Source of the DNA: Epiperipatus broadwayi
Lineage: Eukaryota; Onychophora; Udeonychophora; Euonychophora; Peripatidae
Direction of reading: 5' to 3'
Length of the DNA: 64,000 bases
Assembly (NCBI GenBank): GCA_028023455.1
Contig: JAQFVV010012442.1
Span: 2,516,903 to 2,580,902, forward strand
The notes below the pieces were generated by a model. That model had not been told where the DNA came from. It saw only the letters and a list, made by a program, of their open reading frames with translations, and searched no databases. Shown here in pieces: positions 22,680 to 33,816 of the stretch; within the stretch, counting starts at the first letter, position 1; each line of letters begins with the position of its first letter. The position numbers and the translations under genes were made by a program.

Positions 22680-23490
22680 TGATTATCAGTGTTGTGTGAA
22701 CAATTTGTTATTGTTTTAACAACTTGTGAAAGCATAAGACAAAGTGAGCAGGTGATGTTTTACTGGTTTAACACTAGCCCAATCCAGAGTACTTTTAATG
22801 GTGACTATGATTATTAAAACACCAAATATAACAAAATCATTAGGTTCTAACTACTTTCACATCTAACAGTAGCAATCTCTCCATGATTTGATAGTTTCAG
22901 GTTTGTATGACTGTAAGGCAAATTAGCTTGGATTAAAAATGTCAGGATGTTTTTCAGGTGAGCAAATATATTTATTAAGTAAAAAAGTAAAGATGTGTAC
23001 TGGAGAGGAGATGCATCGGATTCAAAAGTCTGGTCACACTATTTCCCAGATAAAGGCAATTCACTAATGAAACCATAAAATATAAACGTTTTCTGGTGAT
23101 ATTGTATAATTAGACATTGGATAGAGATTATATTGCACATTTTCTAGAAAAATGCTATTGTTTTAACAGTTTATGTAAGCATACAAAAGTGAAGATATGT
23201 TTTGATGATTTTATATTAATATTAGTTGAGAATAATGGTGATTAGTTATTAAAAAAATCAAAGACCCCAAAATATGTAGATATTGAATGGGTTTCAGATC
23301 TATATGACTATGTAGGAAAATTAGCTAGGATTAAAAACATTTTAAGTGTTGATTTAATTTGGGCTAATAACTTCTATAAGTGAGCTGAGCAAAAAGTGTA
23401 ATGGAGAGTGCTGAAAAGTAAGTGCATTTAATTCAAAGATCCTGTACTGCTACTTTCAGATCCAAAGCTCTTCAGCTAGAAACTAATCTG
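22680..23490 (+). repeat. Diverged tandem duplication, ~450 bp period
   Basis: Two direct units share ordered blocks. ATTGTTTTAACA...AAGCATA occurs near 22709 and 23156. TATGACTRT then ARATTAGCTWGGATTAAAAA occurs near 22905 and 23305. A final block with GGAGAG...TTCAAAAG/AAGAT...CAGAT occurs near 23000 and 23405. The blocks are separated by indels and many substitutions, so this is an old duplication. No coding content was recognised in either unit. Confidence 0.55.
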
Positions 23491-23643
23491 AAAATATTTG
23501 CTTGTGATTATAATGTTATAAGATAAGATATTTATTAATTAAATGGGAACTGAATAGGAATTGTGATGAACAATATTTTAGCATAATATTAATTATTGGA
23601 GTTTAAAATAGGTGACATTCTTGCATGAAATTAGAAAAAAATA

Positions 23644-24700
23644 GAGTTAAAAGTGAGGTGGGACTAAGGAAAGGATGTCCTTTGTCATACTTTGTTTTTG
23701 TTATATTTGAGAGATGGGGGGAGAGAGCAATAGAAATACTAAGAAGAGGGGTAGAATAGGTGGCAAGAGATTATATACATTATTGGATTTTTTATTTGCA
23801 TATGATGTCTTTTTGTGCACATAAAGAAGAGAAAGTATGAAAGTTATAGAGAAAACATGAGCAAAGTTGGGTAAAGAGATGGGAATTAAATTTAGTGAAG
23901 AAAAATCAAAGGTAATTATGATAAATGCTGAGGAAAGAGAAGATAAAGAACTTATTGAGGCTATAAAGTTAAATGTGGTGAATAGGTATTACTATTTGGG
24001 AATCAACTTAAGTAATTACAGAAATTGTTTGGATGAATGGGAGAAAAAATTAAAAGAATGACACAAATAAAAATATTAACAGTTTTCATATAATAAATAT
24101 GATGTAACAAGAATTATGCGGAAGTGGCAGTAGCAATGTTAACTTAAGATAATGATGCATTATGTGGTAGTAAGGAGGTGTTGGATTACTTGATTCAGAT
24201 GGGTGTATAGCAAAAGAGGCAATTAATGAAGAAATTGTATGGTCAGAAAAATGAGAGATACAAAAAGCAAAATGAAAATGTTAGGTAGAGAGAATAGCCT
24301 AAATATTATTTAATTGGGTTATGAGCAAACGGCAGACAACCTGATGGGTGAGAAAAGTAGGGTGGTATGCAGATTGGAAAACAAAACTTTCTCAGTATAC
24401 ATATACAAAAGGTGGGATGATCATGTTAGAATAATTGTTGAGTGTTATAGTGGCAAAGTATGGGATAGAAGAATAGATGCATTAATAAAAAATAGGGAGT
24501 TGAAGAGATAGAGAACTATTATGGAGAGTAAAAAGTTTAAATATGTATAGAAGTAAACAGAATATTGTGTATGTGATAATATATGATAATAGCAAGGAAA
24601 GTCATTTATTGTTTAAGGATCAAATAAAATGAACAATATTATTAGCATCAAGGGAATATACACATAGTTGTTTTTATGCTGGCTTTGGTAAAATATAAAA
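23644..24700 (+). pseudogene. Decayed LINE reverse transcriptase fragment
   Basis: The plus strand carries SEVGLRKGCPLSYFVFVIFE (from about 23653), matching the RT block GLRQGCPLSPxLF. A frame change follows, then RLYTLLDFLFAYDVFLCT, the catalytic LLFADDVVL box with its first Asp changed to Tyr. A clean frame (23867-24061) gives KLGKEMGIKFSEEKSKVIMI and YYYLGINLS, the palm/thumb segment of LINE RT. A later frame (24314-24511) has GEKSRVVCRLENKT and KVWDRRIDALIKN, a C-terminal part. The upstream endonuclease is missing. The protein differs from both the RTE copies and the pyrimidine-rich LINE, so it is a third LINE type. Many stops show that it is dead. Confidence 0.75.
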
Positions 24701-24929
24701 GAGATCTAGATATAAGACCATAGAATGGACAAATATAATTTTGTGGAAAAGGGAAGGAGGAGGATAGAGAAAAATATAGGAAAAATTTGGGGTGGGGAAT
24801 GAAAAGGGGGGTGGCTAAGAGATTTCTCTGGGCATATTGGCTGAGTGATTCCTGACTTCAGTAAAAGAGAACCCATAGTGCAACACATCACAGCCCAGAA
24901 AAATTCCTTGAGATGCCAAAAACACATAG

Positions 24930-25530
24930 CAACAAAAGTTTAAATAAATATCTTACAATATTCAACATGATTGTAAAACTGTAATGTAAATATAGCTTGA
25001 AGGTAATTTTGCTTTTAAGGTTTAAGAATTTATTTTACTAGCAATTGCATTTATCACAAATTGGAATGATATGTTTGTTAAAGCCACATTTCCCCCATAC
25101 CTTCATGTTTGATTGACAAAATATTTGGGTAGAATCCTGCTTGGTTTGGTGCAGTTCGTAGAGCATCTGACTTGCATCAAATATTATATAAAATCTCAAA
25201 CAATAAACCATGTAGATATTGTGTGTGTAAAATGTTTAACTGAACTTTTCATAAAGGATTCTCATTGAAAAGTTTGTATAATGAACCGGGAAAAAATACA
25301 ATGAGAGTGATAAACAACAATAAACAAAACACTATTTTAATGTAAATAGTATACTTCATCACTTTCTTAATGCATATTAAGGCGATGATTTTAAATTTTT
25401 TTTGTAATAAATTTTGTTTTATATTTTATTATTAGTTATATACTTTTAATGACTGGGAATATTTTTGCTTTTTATTTCAGTGTTGGGACAGTGACTGTTG
25501 GAATGAAGAACTAAAATTGCAAGGTATATA
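24930..25530. other. AT-rich DNA with a short tRNA-like fragment
   Basis: No gene was recognised. Around 25147-25178 the string GGTGCAGTTCGTAGAGCATC resembles the D-arm/A-box part of a tRNA-derived SINE, with no B box found within the expected distance. I regard it as a truncated SINE at best. Confidence 0.35.
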
Positions 25531-25531
25531 T

Positions 25532-25566
25532 ATTGTGACAGAATGGGTTCGAACCCAGTCACAAAT
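25532..25566. repeat. Short perfect-stem hairpin with B-box-like loop
   Basis: ATTGTGAC and GTCACAAAT-type arms enclose GGGTTCGAACCC, itself a perfect palindrome that contains the GGTTCGAACC string of a tRNA T-arm. It may be the edge of an LTR or a tRNA-derived remnant; no partner was found. Confidence 0.45.
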
Positions 25567-25773
25567 AATATTACTAATCGGTATTTAAACATATATGTAG
25601 ATATATAATATTTAATTTTTATCAGGGGGTGGTGGTTACAATTACACAAACGCGGGAGAGGGACTCTGTCATTTTGAAATGATATATATATGTGTGTGTG
25701 ACAAATGTGTGTATGAATGGATTAAGTAGTTGAAAAGAGAGAAACAAGATTTTTGTTTCACGTTTAAAAAAAA

Positions 25774-25909
25774 CTAGAAGTTTCCCACAGAAATGAGATT
25801 TCACTTTCTTTTATGTACAATAAAAGCTATGATAAAAGTTTTCACACATCAACCAGATCTGGTTGATCAGCTTTGGAAACAGAAAGTGAAATCAAACAGA
25901 AACTTCTAG
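25774..25909. repeat. Nested foldback with a 20 bp perfect palindrome
   Basis: CTAGAAGTTT (25774-25783) and GATTTCACTTTCT (25797-25809) are mirrored by AGAAAGTGAAATC (25881-25893) and AAACTTCTAG (25900-25909). At the centre lies the perfect palindrome ATCAACCAGATCTGGTTGAT (25848-25867). A TATAAAAG box follows at 25926. It looks like a small inverted-repeat element or the upstream part of a promoter/LTR. Confidence 0.65.
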
Positions 25910-25925
25910 AACAAATGGAGGGGGC

Positions 25926-25933
25926 TATAAAAG
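25926..25933 (+). promoter_or_regulatory. TATA-box-like TATAAAAG
   Basis: TATAAAAG occurs in a locally GC-richer context (GGGGGCTATAAAAGAGTC) 17 bases after the nested foldback. About 120 bp downstream is less AT-rich than the average for the window. This suggests a retroelement LTR or small-gene promoter, but no downstream coding region or second LTR was found. Confidence 0.2.
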
Positions 25934-26877
25934 AGTCACCCACAATGCATTTGGTCTTGGCCCTGCAGAGTTACAGTGGTGAAGCGTAAATCGTAAATCC
26001 AGAATATTAAAGGTTTTAATATTTTTCTTACATAATGGCAAATTCAAAAGAAATGATGGGTTAAGAACATACCTTGTCAGATTCAAACCCCTAATTCCAA
26101 CCAACTGTAGCTGCCTTGCCCAATAATATCAAGATGTCTTGGAATAAAATATAATTCCCAATGTGAAACTAAGCTGAACCTCATCGGCCAACGGACATGA
26201 AGATCAGGAACCTTTCTTAGTATTGACCTTCACTACTTGATTTATATGCGATACATCTATTAGAAAGAATGGCGTATGTGTGCATATCGAAATGACAAAG
26301 TAGTAATTACATTTTTTTTATAATATTAAATAGAGAAAGAAAAGTAGAGTGTTGAAGAATTATTTATTTATTTATTTTTTTATCTAAAAGATCAAATAAT
26401 AATATTGATCTTTATAAGTCTTTAATAAAAACTGATTTGATAATGAAACTGAAAACAAATCTTATTGAGATATTTATTTGTAGATCCATTTATTTATTTT
26501 TATGTGTGTTCAAAAAAAGGACTATTAACCCCATTCGTAACTACTCCTAGCTGTGACACCACTCAACCATAAGACTGAGCTAGTTGATGGTCAAAACCCC
26601 TCTCATGTTACATAAGATAGTGTTCTTGTTGGTAATATATTCACTTCATGTAATTCTTATATTCATATAAGATAGGCACTTGGAGTCATTCAGATGACCA
26701 TAAATACACATTGGAAATATATTACAAGTATGAAAACAAATCCAGAAGTTTTGAATAACAATATTTAAGTCAAAACTATTTTAATTAAATATAAATACGT
26801 AGGCACGTATGTTTGCTGTATCATAGATATATATTCGGTAGTGTACTCTATCTAGTGAGATGTATGGGTTTTGTTAT

Positions 26878-26880
<3 letters not shown>

Positions 26881-26972
<92 letters not shown>
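26881..26972. repeat. (AT)n microsatellite
   Basis: About 90 bp of nearly pure AT dinucleotide repeat with one AAT interruption. Open frames across it encode alternating Tyr-Ile and are artefacts. Confidence 0.95.
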
Positions 26973-26976
<4 letters not shown>

Positions 26977-27582
26977 AGAATATATTGTAGATAAACAAAG
27001 TAATGAAATAATATTAGGGTAAAGAGATTTGATAATTTTGATGTAAATATATTGTACAGGATGAAAAGATTTTGGTTTCATATTTACTGACCACAAGGGC
27101 GCCACTAGGCCGAAAATTGGAACTAGACATTTATTTTAAGAGTGGACAGAATATACAAACACGAATGCATCAGACTAGCTCAATTAAGCAAATGAGATCT
27201 TATGTTTTGTTCCAAAAGTTGGAAATGCAGCAACAGAAAACAAAATCACCTAAGTAAAATGAATAAATGTTTTATAAATAGTATGATTAAATAAACATAA
27301 ATCTAGATAACAAACTTTAAAATCCATTTAAAATGCACTACTTGTACATGTGTCAAAATTAAAATATTTTAACATTGCGTAGACAGTGATTTCTGTGTGT
27401 GGTATAATTATAGCAGAAAGAATGCAAAAATACTGACTGTAGGAAAAGTACTAGTAAGTATATAGTGATCTCATGTAACTGGGGGGGGGTAGCTTCTTGC
27501 TTATAACCAATAGTCATGAAAAGAATGAATATCCATATTTGAGCTTTCTCAGAGCTTATGCTGAAACAGGAGAAATGCAAGC

Positions 27583-27668
27583 ATTGGTGGTCAAGTGGTC
27601 AGCATAGCAGCATTACAAGTAGTTGTCCCAAGTTTGCAGGTTCACTTCCGGTCAATGCTTTGACACAT
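27583..27668 (+). mobile_element. tRNA-derived SINE, copy a
   Basis: TTGGTGGTCAAGTGGTCAGC (A-box region) is followed about 40 bp later by TTTGCAGGTTCACTTCCGG (B-box region) and the conserved end TCAATGCTTTGACAC. The same order recurs at 31899-32004 and, reversed, at 52912-53015. A short A-rich stretch follows. The long-variable-arm spacing suggests a Leu- or Ser-type tRNA ancestor, which is inference. Diverged and presumably inactive. Confidence 0.7.
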
Positions 27669-27875
27669 GAGAAAAAATCTAACTTAAAAAAGAGCACTGA
27701 AAGTTATTGCTTTCAATCAATTGGCATCTCTCTGAGTGAGATAGGCTAGGGGCTCATGATATACATATTCAGAGGGTTAAAATGATTGTATGTGTCCCTA
27801 ATAAATGAATTGGAAGCTTGAAGGAATAGAACTAAAGGAATGTGAGATTACAATTAAACTATACTACATTACTTA

Positions 27876-28450
27876 CTAAGACTTGAATGGAACATAGAGT
27901 ACAGGTTTGAAACTATCACTCATTTAAAAGAAAATTATGGTATTGATAATTGTAATAATGAATCAAATAAGAAATGGATTAGACTTTCATATTGTCCTAG
28001 GATATATAATACATTGAGGTATAACAAAAAAAATATTGAGAAGGATATAAATATTGGCTGGTCAAACAATAAAAATCTTGGTTTATTAATAGGTAATTAT
28101 AGGTTAAGAAATGATATACGGTACAAAAAGAAATTGTACATAAAATTTCATGTGAAATTTGTAAAATGGTCTACTTTGGGCATACTGGCAAACAATTAGA
28201 AGTAAGAGTCAAAAAACATAATAATGCAATTAATAGAAAAGATGATAAATCTGCATTCTATATTCATTATTTAAAATATGGGCATAGAATAGATGCTACA
28301 AAAAGTATTAAATGTTTAAATTACATCAAAGATCAAAAAAGATGACAAATATATGAAATATATTATATTAAAAATAATTTAAATAATTGTATGAATATTT
28401 ACAAGAATTCTACATATTTGATTAATATGCCGTCAATTAAAAATGAATGA
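27876..28450 (+). pseudogene. Penelope-like element, RT end and GIY-YIG endonuclease
   Basis: A plus-strand relic in two frames. The first (27876-28199) reads YRFETITHLKENYGIDN, then SYCPRIYNTLRYNKKN and GLLIGNYRLRNDIRYKK, matching the thumb-to-linker region of Penelope-like RTs. A frame change near 28130 leads to KISCEICKMVYFGHTGKQLE and VRVKKHNNAI, then SAFYIHYLKYGHRID. This is the Cys-containing linker plus GIY-YIG core (here VYF...GHTG, with the catalytic Arg in VRVKKH) seen in EN-positive Penelope-like elements. One stop lies at 28343; the frame otherwise runs to 28450. RT palm motifs and pseudo-LTRs were not found, so this is a 3' fragment. It directly precedes the third RTE copy. Confidence 0.7.
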
Positions 28451-28470
28451 AAAATTATATATATATATAA

Positions 28471-29290
28471 ATACCGGATGATTGGAAGAATGCAGTAATA
28501 ATATTAATATTTAAAAAAGGTGATAAAGAAGATATTAGAAATTACATACCTATCAGCCTTTTATCAGTTTTATATAAAATTTTTACCAAGATAATTACAA
28601 CTCGTCTGCAGAGAACATTGGATTTCCACCAACCAAGAGAACAAGCTGGATTTAAAAGTGGTTTTAGTACAGTAGATCATATCCAGGTGTTGAGAGAAGT
28701 TATAGAAAGGACGAATGAATATGAGTTGTCATTATGTTTTGGATTTGTAGATTATGAAAAGGCATTTGATTCTATAAACATTTCTTAAGTGATTAAAGCA
28801 TTGGATCATCAAGGTATAGATCCAGGATATTGTCATATTTTGAAGAATATTTATAAAAATGCAACAGCAACAATTAGATTACATAATGATACTGGGAAAG
28901 TCAACATTGAGAAAGGTGTAAGACAAGATGACTCCATATCTCCAAAACTTTTTACAGCAGTGCTGCAAGAAGAGACCAAAAATGTAATGTATGGGTAATA
29001 GAACAAATAGGTGTTACTTATCTCATTGAAAAAATTAAAAGATTGAAGCGGAGTTGGGCTGGACATATTGCTAGAAGAGATGATAATAGATGGACAGTTG
29101 AAATTTTAAACTGGATTTCAAGAGATTGTAAAAGACCCAGAAAGAGACCACATGTGAGATGGATGGATGAAATAAGAAAGTGTGCAGGGGTGATGTGGAG
29201 AAGAGAAGCTAAAGATCGGAAAAGATGGATTAAACTTGGAGAGACCTTCATCCTGCAGCGGATTGATAATGGTTGATGATATATATATAT
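28471..29290 (+). mobile_element. RTE-type retrotransposon, copy 3 (truncated, internally deleted)
   Basis: The same family as 5232-8165 but on the plus strand. It begins inside the RT domain with PDDWKNAVIILIFKKGDKED and keeps ISLLSVLYKIFTKII, CFGFVDYEKAFDSINIS (first catalytic Asp intact here) and GVRQDDSISPKLFTAVLQ. It then jumps to the C-terminal domain RRDDNRWTVEILNWISRDCK, ending in a stop at 29274-29276 and a GATGAT/(AT)n tail. About 525 bp that contain the catalytic FADD box are missing. The joint lies at CAAGAA (28966-28971), present at both ends of the missing part in copy 1. One in-frame TAA follows INIS. It is an independent insertion, not part of the segmental duplication. Confidence 0.85.
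29043..29276 (+). pseudogene. RTE C-terminal domain, copy 3
   Basis: A clean 77-codon frame carries WAGHIARRDDNRWTVEI, KRPRKRPHVRWMDEIRK, WRREAKDRKRWIKLGE and a terminal IDNG stop. It is the best preserved version of this domain in the window and allows the degraded copies at 5245-5560 and 14652-14960 to be recognised. Antisense frames here (28851-29311, minus) are shadows of it. Confidence 0.8.
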
Positions 29291-29299
29291 ATAATTGTA

Positions 29300-30640
29300 T
29301 AAAAAATGCATGTAATTTATTTTATTACATTGTTACGATATAGTCAATTATTTTGTAATTACTGGATTTTCTATGTATGTTTTGATTTATTTTAATGACC
29401 TATATTGGTATTGGTTGTTTTCATTTCATTACTGAATACTAGATGGTTTTATGATTGTAATAGTTCGTTAATGTAATAAATTATTAACATTTGAAAAGGG
29501 CACCAATATGAATACATTGTACAGACTTAAACCTGCATTTATATATGTAATATATGCGCGATTCCAACTCAGTCTTTCACACTACCCACTACTCTCAGTG
29601 CTATCTCATATTGCTGACCCACCTGATCATACACATGTTGAAAAGATAAAAAATAATCACCAATATACGTATTTCATGCTAAACCAGCATTCATCATTTG
29701 GTCTAGATTACTATCCTCTCACATATATACAATCAGTGCTAAGCTTTATATTAAGATAGCCAATTTCATTAATGCTCAAAATAAAAGTAGCTTATTCGTT
29801 AATAAAAATTTAAAAGGAAAATAAAGTGACATAAGCAGTCAAATGAATATGTAATTATTTATTATTGAGTATATATAAGGGGTAGTTGTTAATGAGTAGA
29901 ATAGATAATGGAAAGAATAAATACTTTACAGGATACATATAATTGTTCATTAGTAAAAAAATTAATTGGGGGGGGGGTCTATTTGGAAGTAAAGATTAGC
30001 TGCAAAATATCAATAGAGAAATAATTTTTTGTGTTAAATTAAGGGTTAAGCTAAGCATTAGAATTGATTGAGCAGAATCGCCTGTGTATGAGAATGTATG
30101 TTAGAACAGTATGAAATAATTTTAATAATAAAAATAGCCCTTAATAAGGCATGTGTGGTATCACTCGAAAGCCTATTGAGATAGAATTTTTTTTATCTAA
30201 ATTTCAAGTCTATATCAGAAAGTTCTCATTCAAAATCTTGAATTCAAAGTTAGTCTGCTATGTATTTTTTATTATTGTTATCATTATAAAAAAAATATTT
30301 TTATTTGGCTCTCTCAAGCAGTTTTCATTCAGAGCGAAAAACATTCCATAAGAATCACATGATGTCTGTCTGGATGTACACACTTAATTTTAAAACAATA
30401 GTGGATAGCCAATTAAAATTAGGATATAAAGATTTAATTGAGAGGAGGCATGAATCAGAGATTGATGGACAAGTCAAGATGATAAAACTATTTTTCTCTC
30501 TTGTCTGTACTGGCCACAATCTTTGATTCTAAAATATTGAATCAAATGGGATATTATTGTTAAAATATAATGTGTACTTAAACTTTTTACATCATATATA
30601 TGTTATTTCTTCCAAAAATTAATCATCATTGTGATCTTTA
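29300..30640. other. AT-rich DNA, no gene recognised
   Basis: Frames at 29508-29759, 30151-30351 and 30305-30526 (plus) have no recognised motif. A run of nine G residues is present near 29969. No repeats with a partner in this window were noticed. Confidence 0.45.
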
Positions 30641-30643
30641 AAA

Positions 30644-30775
30644 ATGGCCGACATTGTCACACCAGATCTGGAAATAGTAAAGCACTTGCTGAAGACCAAA
30701 AGTAACTTTGAAGAAAATACGGAAATCATAAATTATGTTATAAATTTTCTTCAATCAATTAATTATGATGTTTGA
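30644..30775 (+). CDS. Possible small ORF or first exon, 43 residues
   Basis: An ATG in good context (AAAAATGGCC) opens a 44-codon frame that begins MADIVTPDLEIVKHLLKTKS and continues with an acidic/amphipathic helix-like NFEENTEIINYVINFLQSI. Base composition is more balanced than in neighbouring frames and the amino-acid mix looks protein-like. It stops at 30773-30775; a weak donor-like GTTTGA overlaps the end, so it could be a first exon. A helical bundle such as the TFIIS N-terminal type would suit the pattern, but I cannot confirm that. No adjacent exon was found. A short relic or a chance frame remains possible. Confidence 0.25.
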   Translation: MADIVTPDLEIVKHLLKTKSNFEENTEIINYVINFLQSINYDV

Positions 30776-30779
30776 TAAA

Positions 30780-31890
30780 TGTTGTTATAAAGTAAAAAAT
30801 AAAAAAAATATTCAAGAAAAGAGGGGAAATGAAAGTGTAATTATAAATGTATACGCTAGATCCCACCTGAATAATATTTCTATTACCAGCACCATAGGAA
30901 ACAAAATTGTCAATGAAAGAAGTGTTGTGAATATAACTGAAATTTAATGTGATTTTATTGGGGAAAAAACTCAATCATTATGCCTTTAAATTGTGATAAA
31001 ACTTATTTAAATTACATGAAAATAGAAAATGAATTCCTATCTTAATAAATGGAAAATGTCTAAAGGAAAAAAAAAAACAGTTGATTGACAAATTACTACT
31101 TCATTTGGATAACTAAAATAATTATAATGGTACAGTGCTAATCTCCTAAAGGAAACCCTTGGAAATAGTAACTGAGTGTTTTCTGAGTCAAATGTTACAT
31201 TGAAATCCAGTAGATTAGTTTATAAAATTAATTTAAATAACTTACCATGGATTCACTTGTTGGATTTAATGTGCACATGGAATTATTTGCGGGATGAATG
31301 TATCTATAAGGATCAGCACGAACTTGCTATAGAAACTATAAGTATAATTTTTATTATTCATGATTAGTTGCTTTGTAATCCATTTAGTTAACACATTATG
31401 ATACTAGTTGTTACGCTTATGAGTTAAAGTTAATAAATATTTAGATTGTTTAAATTTAAGATTAGTATGGTGGCCTAAATATGCCTTGAATTGTTGTATG
31501 AATATGGATTTCCTTAATAATATTGAGATAGTTGCATGGGAGGGTGTAGTGTAAAAGATGTTTGTTAAAATGGGTTATTATCTTAAATTTTGATTATAAT
31601 AAAATTAGCATGTTTTTTTTTTTTTTATATTTTAATGTATATCTTTTGAGATATAATATAGGCTTGCCCCAGTTTGGAGAAGTAGAATTATTATGTGAAC
31701 GATGTTTATTTTTTAATTTTTTTTTTACTGTTACCAATATGAAGCTATTTTATATGTAGCCCTATTTGACTTGCAAAATTATTGGTTTATACATCAATGC
31801 AACAGCTGTAAGTTAAAACTAATCTCTGATATGTACGAGAGTTGGTACATGGCCTTAGTATATTCAAGATTGGTTAAGTTCTTACCATCT
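30780..31890. other. AT-rich DNA, no gene recognised
   Basis: No domain, repeat partner or RNA gene was recognised. Plus-strand frames at 31176-31367 and 31562-31759 are Phe/Ile-rich and look compositional. Confidence 0.45.
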
Positions 31891-31898
31891 TGTCTAGT

Positions 31899-32004
31899 CT
31901 TGCATGGGTGGTCGAGAGGTCAGAGCAACTGCCTTGCACTAGCAGATAGTTGCCCGGGTTGCGGGTTTGCGTCCCGGCCGATGCTATGACACTTAAAAAA
32001 AAAA
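31899..32004 (+). mobile_element. tRNA-derived SINE, copy b
   Basis: The best preserved copy: GGTGGTCGAGAGGTCAGAGC (A-box region), TTGCGGGTTTGCGTCCCGG (B-box region), the end CGATGCTATGACACTT and a poly-A of ten (about 31995-32004). It is much more GC-rich than its flanks. Related to 27583-27668 and 52912-53015. The head resembles a tRNA with a long variable arm. It is not a functional tRNA gene, because the B box is altered (GGTTTGCGTCC against the expected GGTTCGANTCC) and the acceptor stem is not closed. Confidence 0.8.
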
Positions 32005-32009
32005 GCATA

Positions 32010-33060
32010 GTTGCTCCCCAAATAGTTTATTATATATTTTTTATTAGAAGCTATAGGGTGAATTCTTTGCTCCATAGTCATGCTACACTGTTAGATGATT
32101 TCTACATTTCATAGTGGTGCATTATGCAAGCCCATTCTTCTATATATGTGTAGTGACTAAATCTTAGCATATGCCAGCTTCTAGGGAAAGAGTGCTCTCT
32201 TATTGTTGGGTTATTACCAATGCTGCTATATTGATTTGTATGTTTCTTTCATTACAGATGTATGTTATTTGTAGGGAGAATTATGAAATAGTGTTTATAC
32301 TGATTATAAGGTCATTATATTAATTTAAGAGCTCGGTATTTACTTGTAGCACATAAGAATTGAAGTCGACTTACTATATTGATGTATATCATTTGACTTT
32401 GCTTTGTGAAGCTCGCTAAAAAAACAATAGATTTAAAAATTTTAAATAGAAATAACATGATACGAAAATTAATTTGTATTAAACAATGTGCATCTACATC
32501 CAGCTGACAGCTGAAGCCTATCTCCACTGGATTGGTAAAAACAATAAATATTACTCTTGTTGGGGGACATTGGTTATGATCAACATGGTTGTGTAAATGC
32601 GGTTATAGGAGAGTTAATATATTTTATTTTTTGTGTGTAACGCTTAAAACCATTTGTGTATGGAAAGGAGGGAAGCATATGTTTTATAGTGTTAAGATAT
32701 TTGAAATGATTTAATAGGGAATATATATTTATTCTACATAATGCTTAGTTTACAAGTATATTTTATTAATTAAAAGATTTTTTGCGGCCATTGTCACTAA
32801 CCATATGTTAAGAAATGTTGTTTAGGTTTGAAGTTTGTAAGAATTAGCATTAAAATGTAGTTAATATTTTTTTATTATTATCTGGAATATAATTTCTTGG
32901 CGTACTTATGGTTCTAATGGTGTGTTAGCCGGTTAGCATAAGAATATGATTCCGTAGCAACTGGGAATCACATTTTATTGATAATGTAACATTATTTATT
33001 TATTTTGGCTTTAATTTAAAAGGATTGAGAGCTACGAAAATATGTAAATACTGTAATATA
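32010..33060. other. AT-rich DNA, no gene recognised
   Basis: No supported coding region or repeat structure. A minus-strand frame of 70 codons (32315-32527) has no recognised motif. Confidence 0.45.
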
Positions 33061-33065
33061 TTTTC

Positions 33066-33187
<122 letters not shown>

Positions 33188-33732
33188 GAAGTTTTATAAT
33201 TTAATAAAATTTGGTCTGTGTCTTAATATTTTGGAACTCACAAATTCCAGAAATCTGATTACATTCAAATGTAATCATGTTCAAATCCAATCACATTCAA
33301 AGGATATCAATACTTCAATACATAAATTAAATAATTCGTTCATATAACTGTAATTACTATACAATGGATTCAAATTTAAAGACACGACAATTTATATACT
33401 GTAAACTCATATCACACATATGTCAGTTTATATAATAATTTTATTAGCACTAAAATTGAGTGTATGGTAGGATTATAATATATTGCTAGATGCTGCGGGT
33501 TGTCATAAAAACCTTTCTCCAGTCGCAATATTAGAATACCTTTTAAGTTGATATTTGTTATTTTTTTTTTTTTATTAATTTGAAAGAGTGATTATTGGCT
33601 TGGATATCTTGAGCTAGAGTTAACTAATATTGCCATCCCTGGAATAGTGTTCATAAAATGCCAATAATTTTAAGTCAGTATCTGCTTCTCCACATCCCAC
33701 GATTCTAAAATCCCTGAGAATTTGATAGGTTA

Positions 33733-33737
<5 letters not shown>

Positions 33738-33811
<74 letters not shown>
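33738..33811. repeat. (AT)n microsatellite at left edge of element X
   Basis: About 74 bp of AT dinucleotides that end exactly where the long direct repeat A begins, which hides any target-site duplication on this side. Confidence 0.95.

Positions 33812-33816
<5 letters not shown>

Noticed and set aside
29969-29977. G-quadruplex from poly-G runs (also 27481-27490)
   Set aside because: Single G runs without the four spaced G tracts needed.
31899-31995. Functional tRNA gene
   Set aside because: Related diverged copies, a poly-A tail, an altered B box and lack of an acceptor stem show a SINE.
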